Assembly (NCBI RefSeq): GCF_000585375.1
Contig: NZ_KK073874.1
Coordinates: 8,529,913-8,593,912 of the forward strand
Reading direction: 5' to 3'
From: Cryptosporangium arvum DSM 44712
Lineage (GTDB): Bacteria; Actinomycetota; Actinomycetes; Mycobacteriales; Cryptosporangiaceae
DNA length: 64,000 bases
Shown here: positions 56,051 through 64,000 of the stretch, piece after piece
How positions within the stretch are numbered: the stretch's first letter is position 1
How the letters are laid out: each line of letters starts with the position of its first letter
Notes under the pieces: generated by a model
Told to the model about the DNA's origin: nothing
Seen by the model: only the letters and a program-made list of their open reading frames with translations
Database searches by the model: none
Position numbers and translations under genes: made by a program

Positions 56051-57949
56051 GTGAGTGCACCGACCGTCGGACAGCTCGGCCAGTACAAGCTGGTCGGCGT
56101 GCTCGGATCCGGTGGGATGGGCACGGTCTACCTGGGGCGTTCGCCCGGTGGGCGCCCGGCCGCGGTGAAGGCCGTGCACGGGCACCTCGCGATCAACCCC
56201 GATTTCCGGACGCGCTTCCGCCGTGAGGTCGCGCTGGCGCAGCGGGTCGGCGGGCCCTACACGGCCGCGATGCTCGACGCCGATCCCGACGGCGACCCGC
56301 CGTGGCTCGCGACCGAGTACATCCGCGGTCAGTCGCTCTCCCAGGTGCTCACCGAGCACGGTGCGCTGCCGGAGCACACGGTCCGGGCGCTGGCCGCCGG
56401 GCTGGCCGAGGCGCTCCAGGTCATCCACGCGGCCGGGGTCGTGCACCGGGATCTGAAGCCGTCGAACGTGCTGCTCTCGGAGAACGGTCCGCGGGTGATC
56501 GACTTCGGCATCGCGAAGGCCGTCGAGGGCATCGACCTGACCGGTGACGGGCCGCTGCTCGGCACGCCGGGGTACATGTCGCCCGAGCACCTGGCCGGGT
56601 CGGCGCTGGCGCCGAGCAGCGACGTGTTCTCGCTGGGAGCGGTGCTGGCGCACGCGGCGACCGGGATGGCACCGTTCGGGGCCGGGCAGTCGTTCGCGGT
56701 CGCGAACCGGGTCTCCACCGCGCCGCCGGATCTGTCGGGGCTGCCGACGGGGCTCGCCGAGCTGATCGGGAAGTGCCTCGCGAAGGAGCCGGGCGAGCGG
56801 CCGTCGATGGACTGGATCGTTCGTCAGGTCGGGTCGTTCGCCGAGCAGGATTCGTGGCTGCCGTCGGAGGTCGGGAACGCGATCCGGCACCGGCCGGCGC
56901 CGACGCGTCCGTTCACGAGTGCCGACGCGCCGCCGCCGGGGATGCGCGACGCGGCCGACGACGCACCGCCGGACATCGTGGAGTACCTGGCCGACCGGTT
57001 CGCGCGTCGTTCCGGGGGCGCTCCGATCGTTCCGGTGCGTTCCTCCGAGCGCCCGGTCGCCCTGATCCGGCCGAAGCCCGCTGGTGCTCCCGCGCCCGAC
57101 GTTCCCCCGGCCGAACTGGCCGTCGCCAAGCTCAAAGAGGGCGCCGCCCGTCTCCAGGGCGCCGCCGCGCGCCTGAAGTCCGCTGCCCGCCCCGCCGCCC
57201 CCGTACCGGCCGTCGACGTCCGCGGCCCGAGCCACGCTCCCGCCGGATACGCCCCCGGACGCCCAGCACCCGGCAACCCGCAGGCCGGCAACCCGGCCGC
57301 CCGTGGCGGGCCGGCCGCGCCCCACCAACGAGCCCCGTGGCAGCGGGGCCCGCTGCGGCCGGACGGCAACCCCGCCCCGCAGCGGGACGCCCGATCAGCA
57401 GCGGTGAAGGCACCCCGCCGGGTGCCGTGGCAGCGCCTCCAGTGCCCTCCGATCGGCACGCCGACCGGACGCCGGGCGTGGAGCCGCTGGATGCTCGTCC
57501 TGATCCTGATCGCCCTGCTCGACGCCGTCGCGCAGACCCCGGCGGTCCGGGAGCTCGTCGGCTCGCCCAGCTCCCCGCCGTGGCTCGCCGGCGCCTTCGA
57601 GGCCAGTTCGGCGATCGGCCGGGTGATGTCGGGCGTGCCCGACCCGATCACCGGGTGGATCAAGGAGGGCGGCGCCGCCACCAGGGCTGTCCGTCTGGCG
57701 GTGATCCCGCTCCTGCTGCTGGCCTTCGTCGCGCTGATCCGCCGCGGCGGCACGTCGTCACCGATGATGGTCGCCAAGACCGCCGCCGGGTGGCTGGGCA
57801 CCGCGCTCGCGCTGCTCCTGGCCTGCCGCTACTTCGCGACCGGCTTCGCCAGCCTCGTCTGGGCCGTGGACACCCTCGGCTGGCTGCTGATCCCCACCGC
57901 GATCGCCCTGGCCGTGATCACCAGCCGCCTGGCCGGCAAAGCACGCTAG
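56051..57949 (+). CDS. Serine/threonine protein kinase with C-terminal membrane helices
   Basis: About 632 residues. The kinase domain spans residues 10-270: GSGGMGTVYLG loop, K40 in AAVKAV, HRDLKPSN with D134, DFG at D151 and GTPGYMSPEHLAG. A disordered Ala/Pro-rich linker (about 280-470) follows, then four predicted helices in the C-terminal 150 residues. There are no PASTA domains, so the extracellular muropeptide sensor of PknB is missing. GTG 56051 follows AAGGAG at long spacing. Lying 48 bases after the transglycosylase gene, it is probably co-transcribed with it. Confidence 0.9.
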   Translation: MSAPTVGQLGQYKLVGVLGSGGMGTVYLGRSPGGRPAAVKAVHGHLAINPDFRTRFRREVALAQRVGGPYTAAMLDADPDGDPPWLATEYIRGQSLSQVLTEHGALPEHTVRALAAGLAEALQVIHAAGVVHRDLKPSNVLLSENGPRVIDFGIAKAVEGIDLTGDGPLLGTPGYMSPEHLAGSALAPSSDVFSLGAVLAHAATGMAPFGAGQSFAVANRVSTAPPDLSGLPTGLAELIGKCLAKEPGERPSMDWIVRQVGSFAEQDSWLPSEVGNAIRHRPAPTRPFTSADAPPPGMRDAADDAPPDIVEYLADRFARRSGGAPIVPVRSSERPVALIRPKPAGAPAPDVPPAELAVAKLKEGAARLQGAAARLKSAARPAAPVPAVDVRGPSHAPAGYAPGRPAPGNPQAGNPAARGGPAAPHQRAPWQRGPLRPDGNPAPQRDARSAAVKAPRRVPWQRLQCPPIGTPTGRRAWSRWMLVLILIALLDAVAQTPAVRELVGSPSSPPWLAGAFEASSAIGRVMSGVPDPITGWIKEGGAATRAVRLAVIPLLLLAFVALIRRGGTSSPMMVAKTAAGWLGTALALLLACRYFATGFASLVWAVDTLGWLLIPTAIALAVITSRLAGKAR

Positions 57950-57975
57950 GGCTCGTGTCAAGGCTTGAACCTGGA

Positions 57976-58073
57976 GCCCGCTGAGCGCGACGCTGCCGAG
58001 CGGGCGGCAGGACGCCGCGTATAACTGATACTCAAGTCCGGCCGCCCGCTCGGCAGCGTCGTTCTCAGCGGGC
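57976..58073. repeat. Long interrupted inverted repeat overlapping the 3' end of hemB
   Basis: Left arm 57976-58008 pairs with right arm 58041-58073: ten paired bases, a three-base mismatch (CGC against GTT), then twenty perfect pairs, around a 32-base AT-richer loop. The right arm includes the hemB stop codon. It lies between the convergent kinase and hemB genes and should act at least as a strong transcript-end structure in both directions. The size and bulge exceed an ordinary terminator. Confidence 0.9.
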
Positions 58074-59123
58074 CGCGCACAACCCGGCGGCCTCGGTGGC
58101 CCAGTAGGTGAGGACGAAGTCGGCGCCGGCTCGGCGGGCGCCGATGAGCGTCTCCATCATGACCTGCTCGCGGTTGATCCAGCCGTTGGCCGCCGCGGCC
58201 TCGACCATCGCGTACTCACCGGACACCTGGTAGGCCGCCACCGGCACGTCCACCGCGTCCGCGACCTGACGCAGTACGTCGAGGTAGGGCAGCGCGGGCT
58301 TCACCATGATGATGTCCGCGCCCTCGGCGACGTCCAGCGCCACCTCACGCAGCGCCTCGGCCGCGTTCGCCGGGTCCTGCTGGTAGGTGCGACGGTCGCC
58401 CTCGAGCTGGGACTCCACCGCCTCCCGGAACGGGCCGTAGAAGCCCGACGCGTACTTCGCCGCGTAGGCGAGGATCACGGCGTTCGTGTGCCCGGCCGCG
58501 TCCAGCGCCGCCCGAACGACCCCGACCTGGCCGTCCATCATCCCGGACAGCCCGAGCACGTGTGCTCCGGCGTCGGCCTGGGCGACCGCCATCTCGGCGT
58601 AACGCAGCAGCGTGGCGTCGTTGTCGACGGAGCCGTCCGCGGCCAGGATGCCGCAGTGGCCGTGGTCGGTGAACTCGTCGAGGCACAGGTCGCTCATCAC
58701 GACCATGTCTTTCCCGACCTCGGCGATCACGTCGGCGATCGACTCGTTGAGCACCGCGTCGGTGGTGCCGCAGTGGTCGCGCTCGGACGGCACACCGAAC
58801 AGCATCAGCCCACCGACGCCGGCCGAGACCGCCTCGTGCGCGGCCCGGCGCAGCGAATCACGGGAGTGCTGGAAGACGCCCGGCATCGAGCGGATCGGGC
58901 GCGCCTCGGGGATGTCTTGCTTCACGAACAGCGGGAGCACCATGTCGGCGGGGTGCAGCCGCACCTCGGAGACCAGGCGACGCATGGCCTGGCTCTGCCG
59001 GAGCCGCCGCGGACGCACGCTCGGGAAGCCGCCGCCACCGCCGCCGCTGCCCGGCGAGAGGCCGGGGCAGAGCTTCTCGAGTGACGGCGCACCGGCCGTG
59101 GCTCGCCGCAACGTCCCGCTCAT
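58065..59123 (-). CDS. hemB: Delta-aminolevulinic acid dehydratase (porphobilinogen synthase)
   Basis: A 352-residue enzyme condensing two 5-aminolevulinates to porphobilinogen. Schiff-base lysines are in AAKYASGFYGPFREA and MVKPALPYLD. The metal region reads DLCLDEFTDHGHCG, a mixed cysteine/aspartate version like that of mycobacterial HemB, so the metal requirement is not obvious. The N-terminus is extended and contains a run of six glycines. ATG 59123 has GGAG six to eight bases upstream. Last gene of the rex-hemA-hemC-hemD-hemB series; a gap of about 100 bases separates it from hemD. Confidence 0.95.
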   Translation of the reverse strand: MSGTLRRATAGAPSLEKLCPGLSPGSGGGGGGFPSVRPRRLRQSQAMRRLVSEVRLHPADMVLPLFVKQDIPEARPIRSMPGVFQHSRDSLRRAAHEAVSAGVGGLMLFGVPSERDHCGTTDAVLNESIADVIAEVGKDMVVMSDLCLDEFTDHGHCGILAADGSVDNDATLLRYAEMAVAQADAGAHVLGLSGMMDGQVGVVRAALDAAGHTNAVILAYAAKYASGFYGPFREAVESQLEGDRRTYQQDPANAAEALREVALDVAEGADIIMVKPALPYLDVLRQVADAVDVPVAAYQVSGEYAMVEAAAANGWINREQVMMETLIGARRAGADFVLTYWATEAAGLCAAR

Positions 59124-59229
59124 CCGTATCTCCCTCTCCGGCCGCGTCCTGCCCTACTACTGTGCCGGACGCGGCCCTGCGTTCGCTGGTTCAGTTGACG
59201 TTCGGTGCGTCACCTGAACCGGTAAATCC

Positions 59230-60804
59230 TTACCGTGCGAGCCGTCCGGCCGTCGGGCCCTGCGCCTTCGCGCCCCGCCGGGGCTTGGTCGGCAGCGCCG
59301 CCAGCTTCTCCCGGAGCTCGAGCGCGTACTCGGCCAGCGACTCCACCAGCGACGGCACGTTCGCGGTCTCCGGCTGGACGTCGACGCGCAGGCCGAGCTC
59401 GCGCGCGGTGTCGGCGGTCTTCGGCCCGATGCAGGCCACGACCGTCCGCGCGTGCGGCTTGCCGGCGATGCCGACCAGGTTCCGCACGGTGGAGGACGAC
59501 GTGAACAGCACCGCGTCGAACCCGCCGGACTTGATCGCGTCGCGGATCGGCGCGGGCGGCGGAGCAGCCCGGACGGTGCGGTAGGCGGTGACGTCGTCGA
59601 CCTCCCACCCACGCTCGATCAGGCCGGCCGCAAGCGTCTCGGTGGCGATGTCGGCGCGCGGCAGCAGGATCCGGTCGATCGGGTCGAGCACCTCGTCGTA
59701 CGGCGGGAAGTCGGCCAGCAGGCCGTCGCTCGACTGCTCACCGGTCGGCAGCAGCTCGGCCTTGACGCCGAACGCCTCCACGGCCTTCGCGGTGGCGTCG
59801 CCGACGCAGGCGATCTTGACGCCGGCGAACGCGCGGGCGTCGAGACCGAACTCGGCGAACTTCTCCCAGACCGCCTTCACCGCGTTGGTGGAGGTGAAGA
59901 TGACCCACTCGTAGCGGCCGGTGACCAGGCCCTTGATCGCCCGCTCCATCTGGGCGGGGGTCCGGGGCGGCTCGACGGCGATCGTCGGCACCTCCTCGGG
60001 GATGGCACCCCAGCCGCGCAGCTGCGCGCTCATCGCGCCGGCCTGCTCCTTGGTGCGGGGCACCAGGACCTTCCAGCCGTAGAGCGGACGCGACTCCCAC
60101 CAGGAGAGCTTGTCGCGCAGGCCCACCCCGGCCCCGATCGAGACGACGAGCGTGCCGTAGAGGCCGATCGCGGCGTCGACGATGCCGTCCAGCGTCGAGA
60201 CCGACGTGGACTGGGTGTCGGTGGTGCCGTCGCCGGTCACCAGCACGGTGGCCTGGCCGCTCATGCCGGCCGCGAGCAGCCCGTCACGGACGGCGGGCAG
60301 GTCACCCGCGTCCATCGTGAGCGTCAGCGTTCCGGGGACCGCGACCATCGCGTCGAAGTCGAGCGCGGTGACGTCCCGGACCTCCACCGTCGTCCGCAGG
60401 CCACCGGCCGGCGCGCCGGCGTAACCGGTGACGCCCTCCGCGAGCGGAACGCCTGGCACGACCTCGAACGGCACCGACGTGCGGGCCACGGCCTGCACCT
60501 CGCGGACGATCGACTCCGCGGTCAGCGGGTCGCCGGCGACCAGACGGGCGACCGTGCGACCGGAGCGGGCTCCGGACAGCAGCACCTTGGCGACGTCGCC
60601 GGCAGCACCCTCGGCGACGCTGACCTCGACCTCGGCCGGCGCACCGGCGATCACCGCGGCCAGCAGGGTCGCCGGGAGCGACCGGTCGTGCAGGATGTGG
60701 TCGGCGTCGGCGACGGCATCGAGCGCACGCCGGGTGAGCAGCCCCGGGTCGCCGGGGCCAGCCCCGACGAACGTGATCCGGCCAGTCGTGGAGCGACGGG
60801 TCAT
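59230..60804 (-). CDS. hemD: Uroporphyrinogen-III synthase fused to a CobA-like methyltransferase domain
   Basis: About 524 residues in two halves. Residues 1-245 form a SUMT/CobA-like domain (GRITFVGAGPGDPGLLT), but the methyltransferase motifs are altered: RLVAGDPLTAES instead of the RLKGGDPF type, and VVPGVPLAEGVTG instead of the PGITSA type. Residues 250-500 form the HemD domain with VIFTSTNAVKAVWEKF, LLPRADIATETLAAGL and FTSSSTVRNLVG. Cyclisation to uroporphyrinogen III is secure; methylation to precorrin-2 is doubtful. Mycobacterial HemD appears to have similar changes. The start overlaps the hemC stop by four bases. Confidence 0.93.
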   Translation of the reverse strand: MTRRSTTGRITFVGAGPGDPGLLTRRALDAVADADHILHDRSLPATLLAAVIAGAPAEVEVSVAEGAAGDVAKVLLSGARSGRTVARLVAGDPLTAESIVREVQAVARTSVPFEVVPGVPLAEGVTGYAGAPAGGLRTTVEVRDVTALDFDAMVAVPGTLTLTMDAGDLPAVRDGLLAAGMSGQATVLVTGDGTTDTQSTSVSTLDGIVDAAIGLYGTLVVSIGAGVGLRDKLSWWESRPLYGWKVLVPRTKEQAGAMSAQLRGWGAIPEEVPTIAVEPPRTPAQMERAIKGLVTGRYEWVIFTSTNAVKAVWEKFAEFGLDARAFAGVKIACVGDATAKAVEAFGVKAELLPTGEQSSDGLLADFPPYDEVLDPIDRILLPRADIATETLAAGLIERGWEVDDVTAYRTVRAAPPPAPIRDAIKSGGFDAVLFTSSSTVRNLVGIAGKPHARTVVACIGPKTADTARELGLRVDVQPETANVPSLVESLAEYALELREKLAALPTKPRRGAKAQGPTAGRLAR

Positions 60805-61742
60805 GCGGTTCTCCCCATTAGGGTGTCGGCGCCGGCAGCGAGGAGGTCGACAGCGAGCTGCCGGCCGACCGCTTCGGCGTCGGTGTGCAAATCGTCATGC
60901 GGGCGGGAGACGGAGATCGTCCGTGCGTCGGTCAGCACCTTCGTGCCGTCCAGCGACGCGACCCGCGCCCGCAACGTGAGCTCAGTGGTGGTGGCCGTGG
61001 CCCAGGCCGCGACCGGTGCGCTGCACCCGGCTTCGAGTGTCGCGAGCAGCGAACGCTCGGCGATCACCTCGGCACGGGCATGTGCATCTTCGAGTGCGCC
61101 GAGCAGTTCGACCAAATCGACGTCGTCGGAGCGGCACTCGATGGCCAGCGCGCCCTGGGCCGGCGCGGGCACGAGCACGGCCGGATCGAGCGCCTCGGTG
61201 ATCTCGTCGGCGCGCCCGAGCCGGGCCAGACCGGCCACGGCCAGCACGACCGCGTCCAGCTCGCCGCTGATGACCTTGCCCAGACGGGTGTCGACGTTGC
61301 CGCGGATCGGCACGCACTCCACGTCGGGCCGGGCGGCGAGGATCTGCGCGATGCGGCGCGGCGCGCCGGTGCCGATGCGGGCGCCGGCCGGCAGCTTGTC
61401 CAGCGTCAGGCCGTCGCGGGCGATCAGCGCGTCCCGGCTGTCGGCACGCACCGGCACCGCGGCGATCGTCAGGCCGTTGGCGGGCGCGGTCGGCAGGTCT
61501 TTGTAGGAGTGCACCGCGATGTCGATCTGACCGGCGAGCAGCGCGTCACGCAGCGCGGACACGAACACGCCGGTGCCGCCGATCTGGGTCAGCGGCGTCG
61601 TCCGGTCGCGGTCACCCTCGGTGCTGATGTGCACCAGCTCGACGGCGCGGCCGGTGGCCTCCGTGATCGCCTCGGCGACGTCGCCCGACTGGGCCAGCGC
61701 GAGCTTCGAAGCCCGCGTACCCAGGCGCAGCGCCCTGCTCAT
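60801..61742 (-). CDS. hemC: Hydroxymethylbilane synthase (porphobilinogen deaminase)
   Basis: A 313-residue enzyme that polymerises four porphobilinogens into hydroxymethylbilane. The dipyrromethane-cofactor cysteine is in EAGCSAPVAAWA. LRLGTRASKLALAQ, SYKDLPT and IGTGAPRRIAQ are conserved substrate-binding blocks. Start overlaps the hemA stop (ATGA) and the end overlaps the hemD start. Confidence 0.96.
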   Translation of the reverse strand: MSRALRLGTRASKLALAQSGDVAEAITEATGRAVELVHISTEGDRDRTTPLTQIGGTGVFVSALRDALLAGQIDIAVHSYKDLPTAPANGLTIAAVPVRADSRDALIARDGLTLDKLPAGARIGTGAPRRIAQILAARPDVECVPIRGNVDTRLGKVISGELDAVVLAVAGLARLGRADEITEALDPAVLVPAPAQGALAIECRSDDVDLVELLGALEDAHARAEVIAERSLLATLEAGCSAPVAAWATATTTELTLRARVASLDGTKVLTDARTISVSRPHDDLHTDAEAVGRQLAVDLLAAGADTLMGRTA

Positions 61743-63109
61743 CGTTGTGCCTCGCTCTCGGCCGTACCGCTCTCGTTACTCAGCACCCAGGGGTTCCCGT
61801 CCGGCCCCGCCGGGTCGACCGTCACCGCGGCGGCCGGCCGCGCGTGGCCGTCGAGCAGGAACAGTTCGCGGACCGCCGCAGCGTAGCGGTCGCCGCCAGG
61901 GGCCGTGGCCAGCTCTTTCATCCGCACGGTGGGCGTGTGGAGCAGCGTCGACACGACCCGGCGGACGGTCTTCTCCACCTCGCGGCGGGAGGCCTCGTCC
62001 AGGTTCGGCAGCCGGCTGTGCAGCCGGTCGAGCTCGCCGGCGACGACTTGGTCGGCGCGGGCACGCAGCGCGACCACGGTGGGAGCGACCTCCCCGGCCC
62101 GCTGCCAGGCCGCGAACGCCTGCACCTCGGACTCGATGATCGCCTTCGCCTGATCGACCGAGGCCGAGGCCGGCGCGTCGGCCAGCGCGACGGTGAGCGC
62201 CTCGATGTCGAGCACGACGACGCCCGGCAGCATGTCGACCGCCCGCTCGGTGTCGCGGGGTACCGCCAGGTCGAGGACGACCAGGTCGGGCGCCGACGGG
62301 CCGCGGACCGTCATGGCCGCGGACACGTCCTGGTAGGTGAGCACGGGTTCGGTGGAGCCGGTGGCGCTGACGATGACGTCGGCCTCGGCGAGCGCGTCGC
62401 GCAGGCCGGTCAGGTCGCCGCCCCGTCCACCCACACCGGCGGCGACGCGGTGCGCGGTGTCGGCCGTGCGGTTGAGCACCGTGATCTGCCCGACGCCCTC
62501 ACGCTGCAGCGTCGCGGCGGCCAGCGCCCCCAGCGAACCGGCGCCGACGACGAGCGCGCGGCGCCCGGCCAACGGGCCCACCCGCTCGGCGCCCAGCCGC
62601 AGCGCGGCGGTGACGACCGACTGCCCGGCGTGATCGATGTCGGTGTCGGTGTGGACGCGCTTGCCGACCCGCAGCGCCTGCTGCATCACCTCGTGCAGCA
62701 CCCGGCCGGGGGCACCGTGGCCGTCGGCGGCGTTGTACGCGTCGCGGAGCTGGCCGAGGATCTGCGGCTCGCCGACCACGAGCGAATCGAGCCCGGAGAC
62801 GACCGAGAAGACGTGGCGGACGGCGGCGTCGGAGTAGTGGACGTAGAGGTGGTCGGCCAACTCGGCGATGTGGACGCCGGTGCGGTTGGAGAGCACCTGA
62901 CCGATCTCGTGGAGCGCGCCGTGGAACGTGTTGACCGCGGCGTACACCTCCACCCGGTTGCAGGTGGAGAGGAGGACGGCCTCGGCCACGTTGGCGCCGC
63001 CGATGAGCTCGGCGAGCACACCACCGAGCTGGGGCGACGGCACCGACGCCCGCTCCAGCAGGCGGACGGGTGCGGTGCGGTGGTTCAGACCGACGACGAC
63101 GACGCTCAT
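61739..63109 (-). CDS. hemA: Glutamyl-tRNA reductase
   Basis: About 456 residues; reduces glutamyl-tRNA to glutamate-1-semialdehyde, the committed step of C5-pathway heme synthesis. The catalytic nucleophile is C50 in LLSTCNRVE. GLNHRTAPV is at the N-terminus, GEPQILGQLRDAY and GAGSLGALAAATLQREG (NADPH domain) follow, and a C-terminal dimerisation helix closes it. ATG 63109 begins MSVVVVGLNHR, typical of the family. It lies 43 bases after the rex stop. Confidence 0.96.
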   Translation of the reverse strand: MSVVVVGLNHRTAPVRLLERASVPSPQLGGVLAELIGGANVAEAVLLSTCNRVEVYAAVNTFHGALHEIGQVLSNRTGVHIAELADHLYVHYSDAAVRHVFSVVSGLDSLVVGEPQILGQLRDAYNAADGHGAPGRVLHEVMQQALRVGKRVHTDTDIDHAGQSVVTAALRLGAERVGPLAGRRALVVGAGSLGALAAATLQREGVGQITVLNRTADTAHRVAAGVGGRGGDLTGLRDALAEADVIVSATGSTEPVLTYQDVSAAMTVRGPSAPDLVVLDLAVPRDTERAVDMLPGVVVLDIEALTVALADAPASASVDQAKAIIESEVQAFAAWQRAGEVAPTVVALRARADQVVAGELDRLHSRLPNLDEASRREVEKTVRRVVSTLLHTPTVRMKELATAPGGDRYAAAVRELFLLDGHARPAAAVTVDPAGPDGNPWVLSNESGTAESEAQR

Positions 63110-63152
63110 GCCTGGTGCACGCTCCGCTCGGTGCTCCCGGTTCGATACCCGT

Positions 63153-63884
63153 TCACTGGCCGACGACCTCCCGGGCGTCGACGTGTGAAGCCGGCAGTGG
63201 GGTAACCGTTCCGGCGCTGTCGGCCTTCCGCTGCTCGTGGAACGAGAGGATCTGCAGTTCCAGCGCGAGATCGACCTTGCGGACGTCGACACCGTCCGGA
63301 ACCTGCAGGACGCACGGGGCGAAGTTGAGGATGCTCGTGACCCCGGCCTCGACCAGCCGATCGGCCACTTCCTGAGCCGCGTCGGCCGGCGTGGAGATCA
63401 CCCCGATGGACACCTGCTCCTCGGCGACGACCCGGTCGAGGTCGTCGATGTGCCGGATGTCCTGGCCCGCGATGCGCTCGCCGACGCGCTCGGCGTCGGC
63501 GTCGAAGAGGGCGGCGATCCGGAACCCGCGGGACGCGAAGCCGGCATAACCGGCGAGCGCGTGACCGAGATTTCCGACGCCGACGAGTACCACGGCCCAG
63601 CGCTGGGTGAGACCGAGCGCCCGGGAGATCTGGTCGACGAGGAGCGCGACCTCGTACCCGACCCCGCGCGTGCCGTACGAGCCGAGGTGGGAGAGGTCCT
63701 TGCGCAGCTTGGCCGAGTTGACGCCGGCCGCCACCGCGAGTTCCTCGGAGGACACCGTGTCGTGACCGGCGTCGGCGAGGGCGTGCAGCGCGCGCAAGTA
63801 GACCGGTAGCCGGGCGACCGTCGCTTCGGGCACACCGCGGGGTCTCCCCGCGGCGCGGATGCGCGGACGATTTCCGGACGACAT
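63153..63884 (-). CDS. rex: Redox-sensing transcriptional repressor Rex
   Basis: A 243-residue repressor that senses the NADH/NAD+ ratio. The N-terminal winged helix holds VSSEELAVAAGVNSAKLRKD and LSHLGSYGTRGVGY; the Rossmann domain has VGVGNLGHALAGY and FAPCVLQVPDGVDVRKVDLA. Rex in Streptomyces precedes hemACD and controls it together with respiratory genes, and the same order is seen here. GAGGAG lies four bases before the ATG. Only about 115 bases upstream are visible, without a complete Rex operator. Confidence 0.96.
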   Translation of the reverse strand: MSSGNRPRIRAAGRPRGVPEATVARLPVYLRALHALADAGHDTVSSEELAVAAGVNSAKLRKDLSHLGSYGTRGVGYEVALLVDQISRALGLTQRWAVVLVGVGNLGHALAGYAGFASRGFRIAALFDADAERVGERIAGQDIRHIDDLDRVVAEEQVSIGVISTPADAAQEVADRLVEAGVTSILNFAPCVLQVPDGVDVRKVDLALELQILSFHEQRKADSAGTVTPLPASHVDAREVVGQ

Positions 63885-64000
63885 CGGTCTCCTCGACGGT
63901 GCGGACGCCGACTGAATGGTCGCGCTGTCTCGCCCCGCCGGGTACCGGGAAAACCCCTAGGGCCCTGTCCAGTGGCGTTCAGCGCTCGACGTTCACCGTA

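Noticed and set aside
63885-64000. Rex operator upstream of rex
   Set aside because: Only a CGTTCAC half site is visible near 63990; the matching half is missing and the window ends there.

Overview
This 64 kb window is high-GC chromosomal DNA from an actinomycete. The evidence is the strong GC bias at third codon positions, frequent GTG starts, and a set of lineage markers: BldC, the mycothiol-dependent formaldehyde dehydrogenase MscR, Rex next to hemA, the actinobacterial HemD fusion, HelD, and menaquinone synthesis by the futalosine route. A filamentous or sporulating actinomycete of the Frankia/Cryptosporangium/Micromonospora kind is likely, but the species cannot be fixed from the sequence alone. 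I see no tRNA, rRNA, CRISPR array, insertion sequence or prophage.

Layout. 1-9 kb: nuoA-nuoH on the minus strand, coupled by stop/start overlaps except after nuoA, nuoB and nuoD, with nuoH cut by the window edge. 9-13 kb: a geranylgeranyl/menaquinone reductase gene, two tandem SodC-like lipoproteins and menG. 13-17 kb: an SCP2-domain protein with an acyl-CoA synthetase, then a MerR/B12-domain regulator with a polyprenyl diphosphate synthase. 17-25 kb: mqnC, a membrane-anchored molybdopterin oxidoreductase, mqnA, a CBM48-type small protein, helD, a DUF4229 protein and mqnE. 25-30 kb: a secreted NlpC/P60 hydrolase with a basic octapeptide-repeat tail, followed by a repeat-rich protein with one membrane anchor. 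30-36 kb: amino-acid PLP enzymes, a glycolipid-binding-fold protein, a degenerate P-loop protein, an Lrp regulator and bldC. 36-41 kb: ubiX/ubiA/ubiD homologues that fit the late futalosine steps, and a second NlpC/P60 protein. 41-47 kb: hemL, a histidine phosphatase, resA, ccdA, resB and ccsB. 47-53.5 kb: carbonic anhydrase, a secreted protein, a flavin reductase, mscR with an MBL hydrolase, and an FAD oxidoreductase with an Rrf2 regulator. 53.5-58 kb: a membrane protein, a lytic transglycosylase and a Ser/Thr kinase. 58-64 kb: rex-hemA-hemC-hemD-hemB.

Most of the window serves respiration: Complex I, its quinone (synthesis, prenylation, decarboxylation, methylation, side-chain reduction), heme, cytochrome c maturation and NADH-sensing Rex. 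Cell-wall remodelling is the second theme: two NlpC/P60 proteins, a transglycosylase and a kinase. The least explained parts are the two adjacent repeat-bearing genes at 25-30 kb, the cobalamin-type regulator beside the prenyl synthase, the SodC-like pair near an iron-box-like site, and a long inverted repeat at the 3' end of hemB.
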